From Diphasiastrum complanatum (lineage: Eukaryota; Streptophyta; Lycopodiopsida; Lycopodiales; Lycopodiaceae), in NCBI GenBank assembly GCA_029204225.1, contig CM055100.1, forward strand, positions 61,071,841-61,135,840: a stretch of DNA of 64,000 bases, given 5' to 3'. Position 1 is the first letter of the stretch, and each line of letters begins with the position of its first letter. Made by a program: the position numbers and the translations under genes. Positions 35,970-48,289 of the stretch are shown in pieces. A model generated the notes under the pieces. The model was not told the origin of the DNA. It worked only from the letters and a program-made list of their open reading frames with translations, and made no database searches.

Positions 35970-37200
35970 AGGTTTGCTTTGATTAAAGGATCAACCTCTC
36001 TTGTTTGAGTTCTAGGAAAACCTTTTTCTTGCAAGGTAGAGAAGCAGAGTTTCTTAAGATGTTTTTCAATTTCTTGTATATTTTTAGCATCACCAAGGTT
36101 TGCCAAGGGTTTGGTAGTAGGGTTACTAGACAATTTAATGGCAGCATCGATCATGTATTTTTAGACATATAGAAAAGCAAGGTGGGCTTTTATGACATCT
36201 CTAGTAGGTTTATATAGCCAAAGTAAGAAAGCGTTGAGCTGATTCTGTGGAGAGGCACTGAGAAAGAACTTATTGATGTTATTCATCATAAACCAAACGA
36301 TGTGGTCAAACCAAATAATAAAAAAAAAGTCATTTTTGCATTTATCGCCACACCTACATTTGAAGAAAGGTCTTTTCGAGTTTCAGATTTTGGCTTGGTG
36401 AAGGTTCATTTTATTGAAACTTGTTTCAAAATGGCATTTGGTTATGGCCCGTGTCTATTCATAAGGGCATATGAAAAGTTCGAACCTATTCATCTTGATA
36501 ACTATGTCGAAAGCAATAGGAGTATCAAATGAAAGATTCTTCTATAAGGCAACTAGCTTGCACATATGGACTTCAGCGTCAGTAAGATGTGCAAGAGTAA
36601 TCCATAATTCAATCGAAATAGGGGCAATGAAGTAGGCTCCATAGCTTAAAAGTTGTTTTAGCGGCTTCGAATTCAATAGTATGATTGAGAGCTAGAGGGA
36701 TTTGACAATTTTTGGACTGGGAGAACTTTAAAGAGAATTGTCTATCAACTTCAAAGATTTCTTGAGCAAATGTTTCCAATTGAGAAACACTTTTCTCATT
36801 TAGGTCCTCAATGAGAATTAAAGGGTGTGGAGAAAGAGGTGGCTCAATAATGGGGGAAGGTGAATTAGTAGGAACAACACCATTTTCTATCTCAAGACAA
36901 GAGAAGACATTTCGAATATGAGAGCTACAAAATGTTCTTCATCCTGAAACTTTTCCACATAGTTAAAAAGATTAAAGAAAACATTTTTACTAGAATTCAA
37001 AGGATCCTTTTTTTTTATAAACTCCATATAGATATTGACCCAGTCAAGAGTACTCATCAAGTCAATGAGATAAATAATCCTATCTTTAGGACTAGCTATG
37101 TCAGGAAGTAGCAACCAGAAAAGGAAGTACATATCTAACAGGGGCAAGGCAACAGTGGGCCAGATGTTTTACCAATAAAAAAAACTTAAGTTTTATAAGG
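35970..37200 (-). pseudogene. Unidentified - strand coding relic
   Basis: Joined open stretches run on the - strand from about 37160 to 35963. The first is hydrophobic (LLDMYFLFWLLLPDIASP), then RIIYLIDLMSTLDWVNIYM. A Pro-rich linker (SPSPIIEPPLSPHP) and LETFAQEIFEVDRQF follow. After a decayed stretch come FFLSASPQNQLNAFLLWLY and KLSSNPTTKPLANLGD. At least four frameshifts or stops interrupt it. Composition and continuity suggest a former protein of more than 300 residues, but I recognise no gag, pol or host family. It could be a gag of an unfamiliar retroelement, an endogenous viral remnant, or a host pseudogene. Confidence 0.4.
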
Positions 37201-37499
37201 AGTAATGCTTGTGCATGAAGAAGAGGAAGTAAGTACGGTGTTGATGATCAATGAGGCAAATTGAGTTCAATTGTCTAAAAAGAAAAATAAGGACAAGGCT
37301 TTTTATATTTACGCTATTGTGATCAAATTTTTGAGAGTATTAATGTTAAGTAGTTTTATTCCAAGAATAGAGAAAGATCAACCTCGGATTAAAAAGCTTT
37401 GCTTGGATTTAACCTCTTGAATAACTAAATACTAATAATGAAAGTACTGAGGGCAATACTATAAATTTCTTGAGTATCACTGTGAACCAACAACAAACT

Positions 37500-39040
37500 G
37501 ATTCTTTGTGTTGGGTTTGATTGCACGCTTCGGAAGATTTGTAAAGCAACCTTCTCTTTGTGCAGGTTACCCACCATAAGGAAGTGGTTCAGAAGATTGG
37601 CTGCAACTTGGGCTATAGAATCTCATATGGCTTCGATGAGGTAGTCATCATTGGTTTGTAACTGAGTGGTTCGGGTGTTGAGAAAAGTCTTAATGACAAT
37701 AATTGGCCAGTTGATAGTTTTGACTCGCGGTCATTCCGTTTGCCATGGAATTCTTCTCTTGATTCGCATATAGAAGGGGTGGTCGACCCTTTTCCAGGAT
37801 GGTGCCCTTAGATATTTCTACAACCTCCTGCTATCCTTCAAGAGCTTATTTCTCCGTTCTGTTTGTGGCTGCAGAGCGGCAATAATTTTGGCCCTCGTGG
37901 AATATTGGCTCTGGTCCACGTCGTCTTTTTTTACCCCTCATGCTTCGAGGGTATTTTCTCTCGAACTTCTCTGACTCTTGTGCATCGGCCATCTTGGATC
38001 TTGGCTCGATCGGTTGGGTCGCCTTTGGCTATTGTTGAGGCTTCGCTAGATAGTCATCGAGTGCCTTGGCGCCATTATCTTCTTTTCTAGCCCTTTCACT
38101 TGTTGAGGGCTCAACTTCACCCATGTCAAAACCGGTAGGTCGTGTTGAAAATCTTCAAAGGTCTGGTTGCCCATCCAGAGGGTCGTCGAACGCGCCAACG
38201 TCGGTGTTGATCTCAGGTAGGTCAGGTGGGTTGTGATCTGGTGAGGATGGCATGAACGTGGTGGGTTTAGTAGGTATGGGATTCTTGACAAGGTTGTACA
38301 TAGCACCAGGAGAGCTAAGTTGCTTTCGAAATCGTCTCGTCGAGCTTTGTACATCTCGGGAGGTCCTTGATGTGGTCTCAATGGTCGACTTAGATGGGGG
38401 TGAGAAACTGATAGTGGGGAATGGGATAAGTGGGTATGAAGTTTTCACAAAAATCAAATAAAGAATAGTGAGAAGTTTTATAGTTAGGTGGGGGGGCCGA
38501 GAAGCTCCCAGAGACGGCTTCGGTTGTCTTTCTGTTCGATCTCAGTTTTCCATCCAATTGATGGGTGGACCCATCATATCCATCAGTTTCATCATCTTCG
38601 TCGTTGACCTTTGGCTTTTGATCAAATATTTCTGCTCAGGCCTTGCACGCCATGTTCCAAAGCTGGTTCACCTTGTCTAAAACCTGTTACAGGGCCTTCG
38701 TCACTTGGTCCAACTGTTGTTGGGACACTAGAATGAGTTTTTTTTGTTTTTTTGTAGCATGTTCGAAGTTCTTTTTGTCGGCCTCTCTCTCTTGAATAAG
38801 CCTAACATATTTCTCCATCTTTACTGTCACAGTTTAAGGGGGCTGTAACAAAATGTCTTCTGGCTTCATAGGAGGGCCGTCAACTATCATTGCTTCAGAT
38901 GATCTGTCATGAGCTTGGTCGATCTGGTTCAATTGTTGCTTAAGTTGATTCTGAACGTCGTTCAGCTCTTCGGCTTGTCTATAAGAAGAAGAATGCACAA
39001 GGGAATGAAGATCAAGGCAATCTTGCACAAGGGGAGGAGG
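37500..39040 (-). pseudogene. Unidentified - strand relic with coiled-coil segment
   Basis: From 39028 downward the - strand encodes a coiled-coil-like piece (YRQAEELNDVQNQLKQQLNQ). Next come VTVKMEKYVRLIQEREADKK, an acidic NDEDDETDGYDG stretch, a Pro/Ser-rich segment (38457-38155) and a basic RSMRGKKRRRGPEP motif (about 37920). The last part is TFLNTRTTQLQTNDDYL then NLLNHFLMVGNLHKEK. Frames shift several times and about ten stops are seen. It may belong with 35970-37200 as one former protein set. It is cut at about 38975 by a + strand copia element. No family is recognised. Confidence 0.4.
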
Positions 39041-39920
39041 AAGAGGATGGCTTCAACACATCCTTGATGGTAGCACCTACACCAACATCAAGCCAAGAAA
39101 CATGGTGGATTGATAGTGGGGCTAGTTCCCACATGTCATTCAACAAGCATTATTTCTCTTATCAACTTTCTTGCAATGATTCTAAGAAATCAATCTACAC
39201 AGCTAGTGATCAAGAATGCAAGATAGATGGCATAAGATCTATTCCATTATGCTTAGGATCATCTAAAAGGATAGATCTTGATAATGTTTTGTATGTTCCA
39301 TCCATTACAAAAAACTTGCTTAGTGTTGGTCAATTAATGGACAATGGACTAGATGTACATTTCAAGAATGGAGTGCGTTCCATCTTGAAAAATAATAAGT
39401 GCATAGCTAGTGGCATTAAGCAAGAAAGGCTTTTCAAGTTGGATGCTAATGTGTCTATTGAAAGTGTGAATATGGTTAGGGAGGAGTTGACTCAAGTGGA
39501 ACTTTGGCACAAAGATTGGGCCATCCTAATCTTCAATCAATGGAATCCATGGCATCAAAGGAGCTAGCTCTCGGCCTACCAAAAGCTTTCAAGAAGTGTG
39601 GCAAAGTGTGTGAGGCATGTGGCCTTGCAAAGTCACACAAGACTTTCTACAAGAGATCTTTAACAAGCTCTACCTCACCTTTAGATCTTATCCATTCGGA
39701 TGTACATACTTTTTCTCATGAAAGTAATGGAGGAGCTTTAATGTATGTGACTTTTATTGATGATTGTAGATACACTTGGATTGAATTATTGCCTAAGAAA
39801 AGCCTTGTATATGAAGCTTTTGTAAAGTTTAAGTCTCTAGTAGAAAAGCAACTTAGTTCTTGCATTAAAGTTCTAAGATGTGATAATGGAGGAGAGTATA
39901 TCTCCAACAAGATGATGTAA
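38978..39920 (+). pseudogene. Ty1-copia protease and integrase part
   Basis: The + strand begins just after a lost zinc knuckle (KKKNAQGNEDQG) and has the protease motif WWIDSGASSHMSF (39103-39140). NVLYVPSITKNLLSVGQL, GAG-pre-integrase (RLFKLDANV) and, after a frameshift near 39510, the integrase core follow. The core has CEACGLAKSHK, LIHSDVH, FIDDCRYTW and LRCDNGGEYISN. Integrase then ends abruptly at 39919, so its third acidic residue and C-terminus are deleted. The gag is absent; unrelated - strand sequence adjoins at about 38975. Confidence 0.85.
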
Positions 39921-41405
39921 TGCAAGTAGAGTTTGATGCTTTGATAGATAATCAAACTTGGAATCTTGTACACCTTCCATATGGTAAGCAACCACTTGCA
40001 TGTAAGTGGATCTATAGATTAAAGTACAATCAAGATGGATCTATAAGTAAGTACAAAGCTAGATTGGTTGCTAAGGGGTTTCTTCAAACTAAAGGCATAG
40101 ATTATGAAGAAACATTTTCTCCTGTAGCAAAACTTGTAACCATTAGATTCATCATTTGTATGGCTACTTTATTCAAGTGGAATCTCTATCAAATGGATGT
40201 GACAAATGCTTTTTTGAATGGCTACTTACATGTTGCAACCCGAGGGCTTCATCAAGGATGGTGAGGAGGACAAGGTTTGCCACTTAAGGAAGAGCCTATA
40301 TGGCTTGAAGCAAGCACCTAGAGCTTGGTACTCTAGGTTGCATGATTTTCTCTACTCTCTTGGCTTTGTGATTAGCTCTTATGACCCTTCTTTGTACATC
40401 AAATGTAATGATGGAAAGATCATCATTTTAGTACTTTATGTTGATGATATTATATTGACAGGAAATGATGGTGAAGGCATAAGAAATGTTAAAGTTTCCT
40501 TGTCTAGTGAAATCAAGATGGTAGATCTAGGACTTCTTAAGTTCATACTTGGAATTGAAGCTACTAGAGGTAGTGATTTTACTTTTATAAGCCAATCAAA
40601 GTATGCTACTTCCATTCTTGAGAGGTTTGGCATGAAAGATCGTAAAGGGATTGACACCCCTATGGAGCAAACTTGTAAAGTTACTAATGATTGTGATGAA
40701 GCATCCTTTGAGGACATCACACTCTTTAGGAAGCTAATAGGCTCCTTAATCTATTTGACAATCACTAGACCAGATTTGAGCTATAGTGTAAGCAAGTTAA
40801 GTCAATATATGCAAGGTCCCTTGATGCATCATTGGAAAAGTGCCAAGAGAGTGCTTAGATATGTCTCTTCTACTAGATTTTTTGGCATTCTCTATCAAGG
40901 ATCTAACTTGTACTTGAGAGCATTTTAGGACTCAGATTTTGTAGGAGATAAGATGGATAGAAGATCCATAAGTGCATTTGTCACTTTTCGTTGTGGAGGA
41001 GTGATATCTTAGCTTTCCAAAAAGCAAGATACAATTTCTCTTTCCTCTTGTGAAGCCGAGTACAAGGCATTGACTTCAACAGCCAAAGAACTCCTATGGC
41101 TAAGAAGACTTTTGGTGGAGCTTCAAGTGATAAAGGCCAAGGAGGTCCCTTGCATCTATTGAGACAATCAAGCTTCTCAACAAATTGCTACCAATCTGAT
41201 CTTCCATGCTAGAACAAAGCATATTGAGATAGCTCATCACTTTGTGAGGTAGAAGGTGCAATCCAAGGAGGTTCAACTTCATCATGTGCCTTCATCTGAG
41301 TGCATAGCTGGTATCTTAACCAAACCTTTGGCTAAAGATTCATTTTTCAAGTTAAGAAATGCTCTTGGAGTTGTAGATATGTGTACATTAGACTTGCCAA
41401 GTTAG
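39920..41405 (+). pseudogene. Ty1-copia reverse transcriptase and RNase H
   Basis: RT begins with EFDALIDNQTWNLV, CKWIYRLKYNQDGS, YKARLVAKGF, ETFSPVAKLVTIR and QMDVTNAFLNGYL (39927-40230). A frameshift near 40235 leads into KSLYGLKQAPRAWY, YVDDIILTGN (catalytic box, about 40438-40467), RKLIGSLIYLT and RPDLSYSV. RNase H continues after a stop at 40927 with SSCEAEYKAL, HARTKHIEI and ILTKPLAKDSF, ending at about 41395. Several stops (40927, 41011, 41160, 41250) disable it. The set is collinear and otherwise well preserved. Confidence 0.92.
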
Positions 41406-41410
41406 AAGTG

Positions 41411-42262
41411 AGGAGGAGTGTTAAAATATCACTTCCAACTTGTTGTATCTTGTAGATCTCAATTTATTTGAGCTTGATAGGATCTCACACGTGTGGAGTC
41501 TATTCCCACGTGTGAAAGAATGTACATAAGTTATTTTTATTAAGTTAGATTGGTTTTAGCTTGATCTACACTAGTGTGAAATTGACCTTTGAGTAGAATC
41601 TTGAAAATGGTCAAATTGGTCAAACTTTTTGTAAATAGATTGGATTTCCATGTGAATGAGTTATTACTCACACATGTCAAGATACCATTCACACGTATGG
41701 ATAAGCTTCTAGAAGATAAGATAGGAAGATTCCATTAGATTCTATTTAATAGAAAATATTCCTATAAATGTGGAAGACTAGCTTTTTGTTTTCTAGCCAA
41801 AGAGAATAGTCAACTTTGGGAAATGAGCACATATGACTCCCATTGGTGGATCTGGATGACTAGGCACTCTTCACACATGTGAAGGCTTGCTAGACAGTAC
41901 ACATCTCATGTATGTACTTGATCTATAAAAAGATCAACCAAATCAATAACAAGTTGATGTGACATTGGCAAATTCTAGTTTTGTTGAGATTTCCACATTT
42001 GTCTTGAGTTTTGATGAATGAAATGCATTTTTAAGTTAATGTACTTTACTCTCTGTAAACATGCTATACAGGTACCGTCCTCCACACGTGTGAGGCCACC
42101 CATCCATGTGTTTGATCATTTGATCCATTGCTCTTGCTTAAATCATAGTGTAAAGCATCTAGATCAAGATCTAACATCTAGAACTTGATAGATCTTTGGA
42201 TTAAGCAATCAATAACTCTTAATGATTGATAGTACAATCAATATTTGTCCTTTTTCTCTGAG
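41411..42262 (+). repeat. Polypurine tract and 3' LTR of + strand copia
   Basis: AGGAGGAG (41411-41418) precedes TGTTAAAATATC at 41419, the LTR start. A TATA-like TATAAATG lies at about 41763. The right end is unclear; gypsy coding sequence starts at about 42266, which bounds it. Confidence 0.6.
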
Positions 42263-42265
42263 AAT

Positions 42266-43753
42266 TGACATAATCAAGTTGCAAACGCTCTTAGTCGGAT
42301 CAGTGAACTGAACGAGTTGTCATTCACCCAGATTTTCATGGATCTATATCTTTCGCTGAGAGAAAAATATGAATCAAATTTCCATTTTGGTCACATTTGG
42401 AACATTGTTCAGACCGGAAGAAATGTGGACAATGTTGAGTTGGAAACACAAGGGACTCAACTAACAAAGAAAGATAAGAAGATTGTGTTTGAATGTCATG
42501 ACATACCCTATGTAGGATATCCCGGTATACACAGGACTCTGGACTTGGTTAAGAGGGGATTATATTGGCGAAAACTCAAGCCATATGTCGAGTCATATGT
42601 TGTTAAATGCAAACCTCATCAACTAGCAAAGGCTGAATGCCATAAGGCTGGTGGTTTGTTGCATCCATTAGATATCCCAGATAAGAAATGGAAAAGCATA
42701 TCTATGGAGTTTGTAGTTGGACTTCCAAAGACCCAACGACAAAATGATTCTACTTGGGTTGCAGTGGATCGGTTAACTAAGTTAGCTGCATTCATACCAA
42801 TCAAGTCAACTATAAAGGCTTCTGAATTAGCCCATATCTTTGTTGAAAGATTATTTCGGTTGTATGGTCTACCAAGTGACATTGTTAGTGGTAAAGATCC
42901 TAAGTTCACAGGTTACTTTTGGTCAGCAGTATTCCATAAACTAGAAACTTCTTTGACTTTAACTTCTTCTGATCATCCTGAATCAGATGGCCAGACAGAA
43001 ATGACTAATCAAACTATGGAAGATATTTTGAGAACGTATGTTTCTCACTAGCAATCTCATTGGGAAGATTATCTCCCACTGGTTGAGTTTGCATATAATA
43101 GTAGAAAATATTCTCCTACATGCTACAGTCCTTTCATGCTTATGTACGATTTTCAACCTAGATCTCCAGACGAAGTCTGTTAAGATCCAAAAGGTTGCTG
43201 ATTTTCTGCATGATATGCAAGAAATGTTGCAAGTGGCTAAGGATAGTATCCGAAGTGCTCAGGATAGAGCTAAACACTATACCGATCTCCAAGAGATTTT
43301 AAAGTTGATGATTGGATATATCTTAGGATTTCAAAAGGTTCTAAGACATCACATACATGGTAGCATTACAAGTTGTCTACCCGTTATTGTGGACCTTTCA
43401 GGATTGTACGTAGAATTGGTTCTTTAGCGTATGAACTCGATCTTCAAGGAACATCGACTGCACACCCATTATTTCATGTAAATCGTTTGAAAATAAGTTT
43501 ACATGATGGTGATATGGTTGGATCGGATGAGGATTTATCCCATTTGGGAGATTTGTTGCTTAGTATACCTTTGGAACCTGAGAAGTGCTCAGAACTAGAG
43601 ATAAACAATTGAGAAATCGTTCTATCTTTGAGTGCTTAATTTGGTAGAAGGGTCGTACTGAGGATGATGATTCATGGGATAGAGTTGATAGCATAAAGAA
43701 GAATTTTCCAAAGTTTAGTTTCTAAGGATAGAAACAGTTTAAGGAGGGAAGAA
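42266..43753 (+). pseudogene. Gypsy family A integrase and pol C-terminus
   Basis: The sequence enters at HNQVANALSR, the usual RNase H/integrase linker. The H2C2 zinc-binding part (HDIPYVGYPGIHRT, KCKPH with a changed Cys) and the integrase core follow. The core has SMEFVVGLPK, VAVDRLTKLAAFIP, LPSDIVSGKDPKF (Asp changed to Gly-Lys context) and SSDHPESDGQTEMTNQTME. After stops near 43050 it continues to the C-terminal VRRIGSLAYELDLQ and HPLFHVNRLK (43388-43494). A purine tract at 43741-43753 precedes the LTR. This copy identifies the family of the non-coding relics at 5-7 kb and 28-29 kb. Confidence 0.88.
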
Positions 43754-44250
43754 TGTTATGTCCATGACCAGTACATAGGATACAATATACTCCTCGTCTT
43801 GGATACACGGTACTCCAATGAAACAAGCTGTTAGTTATGCCACGTCATATTGGACGTGACCCAAAAGCTACTAATATCCTTGTGAGGCCCAGAACACACT
43901 AAATGGAGTTTAGACAAGGTATGAGATAGTGTATGCATGTGTAGAGTTATTAATAACAATTCTATGAATAGTTGGTCCATGCTTAGGACTCTATTCTAGG
44001 TGAATCTATGTATAGGGAACTTAGGGATATGCATGGCTATGTGCCTAGGATGCTTTTGGCTCTATATATTGGCCAAACTCATTCTACTCCTCATTATGGT
44101 GGTGGATTCATTGCCAGGCTCTCACTCTACATTCATGCTTCTTGTTCCTTGGCTTGGTGGTGAAGCTTCTAGAGTTTGATTGGATGCTTCTACTTGGTTG
44201 GGTGATTTCTCCATAGTGTGTCATCCATTGTGTTTGTGATTTGTAAGCAA
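43754..44250 (+). repeat. 3' LTR of gypsy family A (right end approximate)
   Basis: Begins TGTTATGTCCATG after the purine tract and follows the family-A LTR pattern up to GGTTGGGTGATTTCTCCATAG at about 44200. The last bases are diverged. Confidence 0.7.
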
Positions 44251-44279
44251 GATCTAAGGAGCTTCTCTTATACCTTCCA

Positions 44280-45108
44280 TCATCTACCAACATAATTTAT
44301 TGAGGAAGGGTAGTTGTTTGTAATAATGGAGCATGCCTTGCAGGAATCCATGGATTTTCTAGAGCTCCACCATATCGATGTGTAATGCCGAGGTGAGGGC
44401 TGCTCGGTAATAAAGGTGCGCAATATTGATTGATCAGTTTCAGTCTGCAAGGGCTTGTTGATATCGATGGAAATTGGTGGGAGCCCCCTATCCCAAAATC
44501 CGTTTAGTTTTGCCAAGAAGGCGACCAGGCCACAGTAATCTGGATCGTTTGTGTTTGGGCCAGTAAATCTTATTTTTCAGCTTCTTGGTAGGAAATGGCT
44601 CTCTAGGCGCCACCGGGTAATAGTATGATTGATGCACATATATGCTAGTGCGTCAAGATACCGTTCCATGGATGTTTTGCTTTATAATCCTGCCAACCTT
44701 TCATTTTCCTGCTGAAAATGTAAAATAGCTCCATCATCGACCTGCCTTACTGCTTGTTGTCTTGACAAGGTTCCGTAGATGTTGTATTGAAGCTCATTCA
44801 CAACCCATACAATCTTCTAGAATTGCTCCCATATGTCGATGTCAGGGAAGGACCGTTGGTAATAAGAATAAGGCATAGGGTTGTATGGGAGAAGATCAGG
44901 AAATTGTGGAGAAGAGGGATTTGGAAAATAGGAGGGTGGAGGGGATTGTTGTTTCAGAGGAGGAGAGAGATGATTGTGGATTTAAAGGAGGTGAAGATGG
45001 AGGATGTGGTTGTGAGACTGATTGTATGCCTGATCTTGATGAAACAAGAAAACACAGCAAAAAATTATTGAAATGGCAATGTAAAATTGTATAGACCAAA
45101 TTGACCAA
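44280..45108 (-). pseudogene. Unidentified - strand coding relic
   Basis: The - strand has a Ser/Pro-rich start (PPSSPPLNPQSSLSS), then PDLLPYNPMPYSYYQRSFPD, VWVVNELQYNIYGTLSRQQA, RQVDDGAILHFQQENERLAG and MERYLDALAYMCINH. It then has GPNTNDPDYCGLVAFLAKLN and WDRGLPPISIDINKPLQ. Only about three stops interrupt roughly 270 codons, mostly in one frame, so it once encoded a protein. I recognise no family; it might be a gag or a further ORF of the element type behind 37.5-39 kb, or something else. Confidence 0.4.
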
Positions 45109-45416
45109 GAAATAAAGGCTATCCAGTCTTCCATTCTTTTTGTATGAAACATATTTTGGAATATTAGAGCTTATTACTCTAACTGATGAAATATGCGTGC
45201 AGGTATCATTACCCGAAGATAAGAAATGAAACTGTAGATCAATGCTAACAGTTTGATGTGCAAGTTCTAGAAATAGAATCTAATGATGAGCCATTTTATG
45301 GTATGACTCCTAGCCTTTTCTTAAGGGTATGTGTAGGTACTAGGAAGAGTACCGGAAGAATGAACTAAAGAAGCTTCTTAAAGCTTAAAGATGGTACCGA
45401 AAGAAGGCTTTTCCAA

Positions 45417-45473
45417 AGTCTATAAAGAAGGCTCAATTGAGTCTACAAAGAAGGCTCAATCGAGTCTATAAAG
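45417..45473. repeat. 23-bp tandem repeat, 2.5 copies
   Basis: AGTCTAYAAAGAAGGCTCAA units start at 45417, 45440 and 45463. Confidence 0.8.
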
Positions 45474-45937
45474 ATTTGGAGAAGAAACCAAAGGACTGAT
45501 CACCCTTTGTGTCACACTCCACTATGATTGGGGATGGCAACCCCTAGAAAAGAGGGCCTAAGAATTGATGAAAATTATGCAAGATAAGATGGACATATAC
45601 AAAGCCTTTCCCATGTCATGAAAAACACTTGGGATGAATCCCAATGTTGTAAACTAAGAAAAATTCAACTTAAAAATGGCTAACATTGAATGTTAAGCTA
45701 CCTATCTTCCATCCTTATCAATATGTAAATTACCTACCTTGCCACATGGCTTGTAAGCCATAAGACATCTATAAAAATGCGCCCTCCTACTCCTCCCTTT
45801 TTGCTTTAACTAGTTGATAAACACCCTCTCACACCTATACGCCTCACCCACTCACTTTTACTTCTCCTAGAGTCTCCCTTACACCTCTCACACTTATTTT
45901 GGACACCTCAGTCACTCCCTCAAGGCTACACATTCCC

Positions 45938-45946
45938 TATAAAAGG
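45938..45946 (+). promoter_or_regulatory. TATA box of LTR promoter
   Basis: TATAAAAGG in the upstream half of the LTR is the likely Pol II core promoter of the element whose gag starts at 47307. Confidence 0.55.
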
Positions 45947-46071
45947 ACTAACTCACCCCTCTCTCTCATTATTCATCTCCTATTCATTTTTGTTTTGCCT
46001 CTTGTTCTTGCTTCTATGTGTGTAGGTGCTTGGAAGAAATCTTGGAGCTATGGCATGAGGAGGATCTGGAA

Positions 46072-46185
<114 letters not shown>

Positions 46186-46244
46186 TTTCTCTTACCTCTT
46201 TCATCTCTCTCTCTCTCTAAAACTTTCACACCATCCATAAGCCT

Positions 46245-46585
46245 GAAGGCCATGCATGTCACTCCATTCATAACTTGATGGCCTTGCATGTCACACCATC
46301 CATAACTTGATGGCCTTGCATGTCACACCATCCATAGCTTAATGGTCATGCATGTTTGATTTGGAACTTGCATGTCTGATTGGAAGCTTGCATGTCTGTT
46401 TTAGGAACTTGCATGAATGATTGAAGTTTGCATGTCGAAACTAGAGCTTGCATGTCATTCCATCCCTAGCTTAATGACTTTGCATGTTGGATTTGAAGCT
46501 TGCATGTCAGATTTGATTCATGCATGTCATGCCATGTAATGTCGAATGCCCATGCATGCTCCATTCTTGATCAGTAAGCTTTTGC
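46245..46585. repeat. Array of about 14 TTGCATGTC/CATGCATG motifs
   Basis: TGCATG recurs every 15-35 bases within about 340 bases, first as a 32-base tandem unit (GATGGCCTTGCATGTCACACC) and then in looser spacing. TGCATG/CATGCA is the RY motif core recognised by plant B3 factors of the ABI3/FUS3 type. Confidence 0.75.
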
Positions 46586-46951
46586 ATGTCATAAGAAACC
46601 ACTTTTCTTTGTATGAGATTCTTTAAGATCCAAAATTTGATTAACATTTGATTGATGTAAAGATTCAAGAATCCATTTTCCCAAACTACTATATATGCAT
46701 TTGGCCTTGGGCCATTTGATCTTGCATAATTTAAAAGAAAAATCCTTCGGGGGGGGGGGGGTCCCCATCTTGACCCTTCAACAAGTCTCATGAATGAATG
46801 ATTTTGTGATTGAATGTTGAAATACTTCAGTAAGCTTTGACTTCTTTTCGGTTTTATTCAACAGTGTTTTGTTGATTTGTTTCCTTTTTAAGACACAACG
46901 TTTAATTTAGGACTTTAGAATTTAGGAGATTTTCACTTCAAGTTCACAATT

Positions 46952-46964
46952 TGGTATCAGAGCC
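46952..46964 (+). other. Primer-binding site, initiator Met-tRNA type
   Basis: TGGTATCAGAGCC lies three bases after the LTR end. Confidence 0.85.
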
Positions 46965-47306
46965 AAGGTCTACTAATTTTCTTTCTTTGTGAAATTGTTG
47001 TGAAGGCTTTGTGTATTCATTCTTGAAACAAATGCCAATACACAAGACTTTGTATGTTTACTTTTGAATAGATTTCCCTTCCGTTCGAATTTCCTTCTTC
47101 TTACAAGATCTCTTTAATATTAGAGCTAATAGACTCCATTTGGGAGATCCTCGAGAATTGGATCTCCAACTTGCTTTCTATTTTAGAGACAATACTTTGT
47201 TAATGCGAGCTTCTATCTTCCTTTTTGGAGAATGGCATTTCTTTGAATCACAAGTCTATTCGTACTTTTTGCCTTTTCAGGTGAATTCCAAAAACTCCAA
47301 TCAAAG

Positions 47307-48271
47307 ATGGATAGCTCCTCACGAGGCTCTTCAAGCTCCTCTTCATCTTTGTCATCATCACCTCATGTTTCATCCAAGTCGACTTCCTCTACTCGATCTA
47401 GGAAAAGGAGGTTTGCTAAGATTGATAATAGACTTTTCAAGTTTTCTAAGTTCGATGGAGATACTAGCAATGAAGAGAGTTTGCTTGCTTGGATTCAAAA
47501 TCTTGATACTTTCTTTGAGAAAAGTAGATACTCAAATTATTCCAAGAAGCGATTTGCAACATTACATCTAGATAAGTATGCATCACTATGGTGGGCAGCC
47601 ATGAAATCAAATCACGAAGCTACATCCACATGGCATAGCTTTAAGAAACAAATTAAAGCCCACTTTTTGCCAAAAGAATATAAGAAAGATCCTTTAGCTG
47701 CTTGGAACATCTTTATGCAAAAGCAAAATGAGAAAGTAGTTGAGTATGTTAACAGATTTTGGGAGTTGCTTTTGAAAGTTCAGACTTTGCATGCCATTTC
47801 CAAGAAAGAACTAAAAAGGAAGTTCTATTTGGGTTTGCATAGAAGTATACAATATGGCTTAGATCTAGTACAAGTTGATACTTTAGAACAGTCATATACT
47901 TTGCTACTAGAATTGAGCTGCAGGATAGTCATCGAAATGGAGGCGGGAACAAACGGAATGAACCTCCCACAACTCAAATTCCAAAAGAAAAGACTCAATG
48001 CCTTTCCAAAGAACAAATGCAGGCCTATCGCAATGAAGGAAGATGCTTCAAGCATGGGAAAAAGGGACACTTTCTCTTCAAATGTCCACTCAAAGATGCC
48101 AAAGCTTCAAGTGCAGACAAAGGGAAGCAGGTGGCTGTACAAAGCATTGAAGATACTCAAACCCATGATCTTCTCAAAACATGGGGACAAGTCCATAACA
48201 AACTCTGTCTAATTCTCTTTGATGCAGGTTCCTCTCATAATTTCATCTCTTTAAGCTTGCACAAGAGATAG
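47307..48271 (+). pseudogene. Ty3-gypsy gag, zinc knuckle and protease start
   Basis: The frame 47307-48212 starts with a Ser-rich run and basic STRSRKRRFAK. A retrotransposon gag domain follows: FKFSKFDGDTSNEESLLAWI, LDKYASLWWAAMKSN, FKKQIKAHFLPKEYKKDPL, VVEYVNRFWELLLK and ELKRKFYLGLHRSIQ. Near 47990 the true frame shifts to 48017-48271, with a knuckle CFKHGKKGHFLFKC (second Cys changed to His) and the protease motif LFDAGSSHNFIS. It stops at 48269-48271 in the protease and is followed by A-rich repeats; pol is missing. Confidence 0.85.
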
Positions 48272-48289
48272 GAGTTGCTTCTTTTTTTG

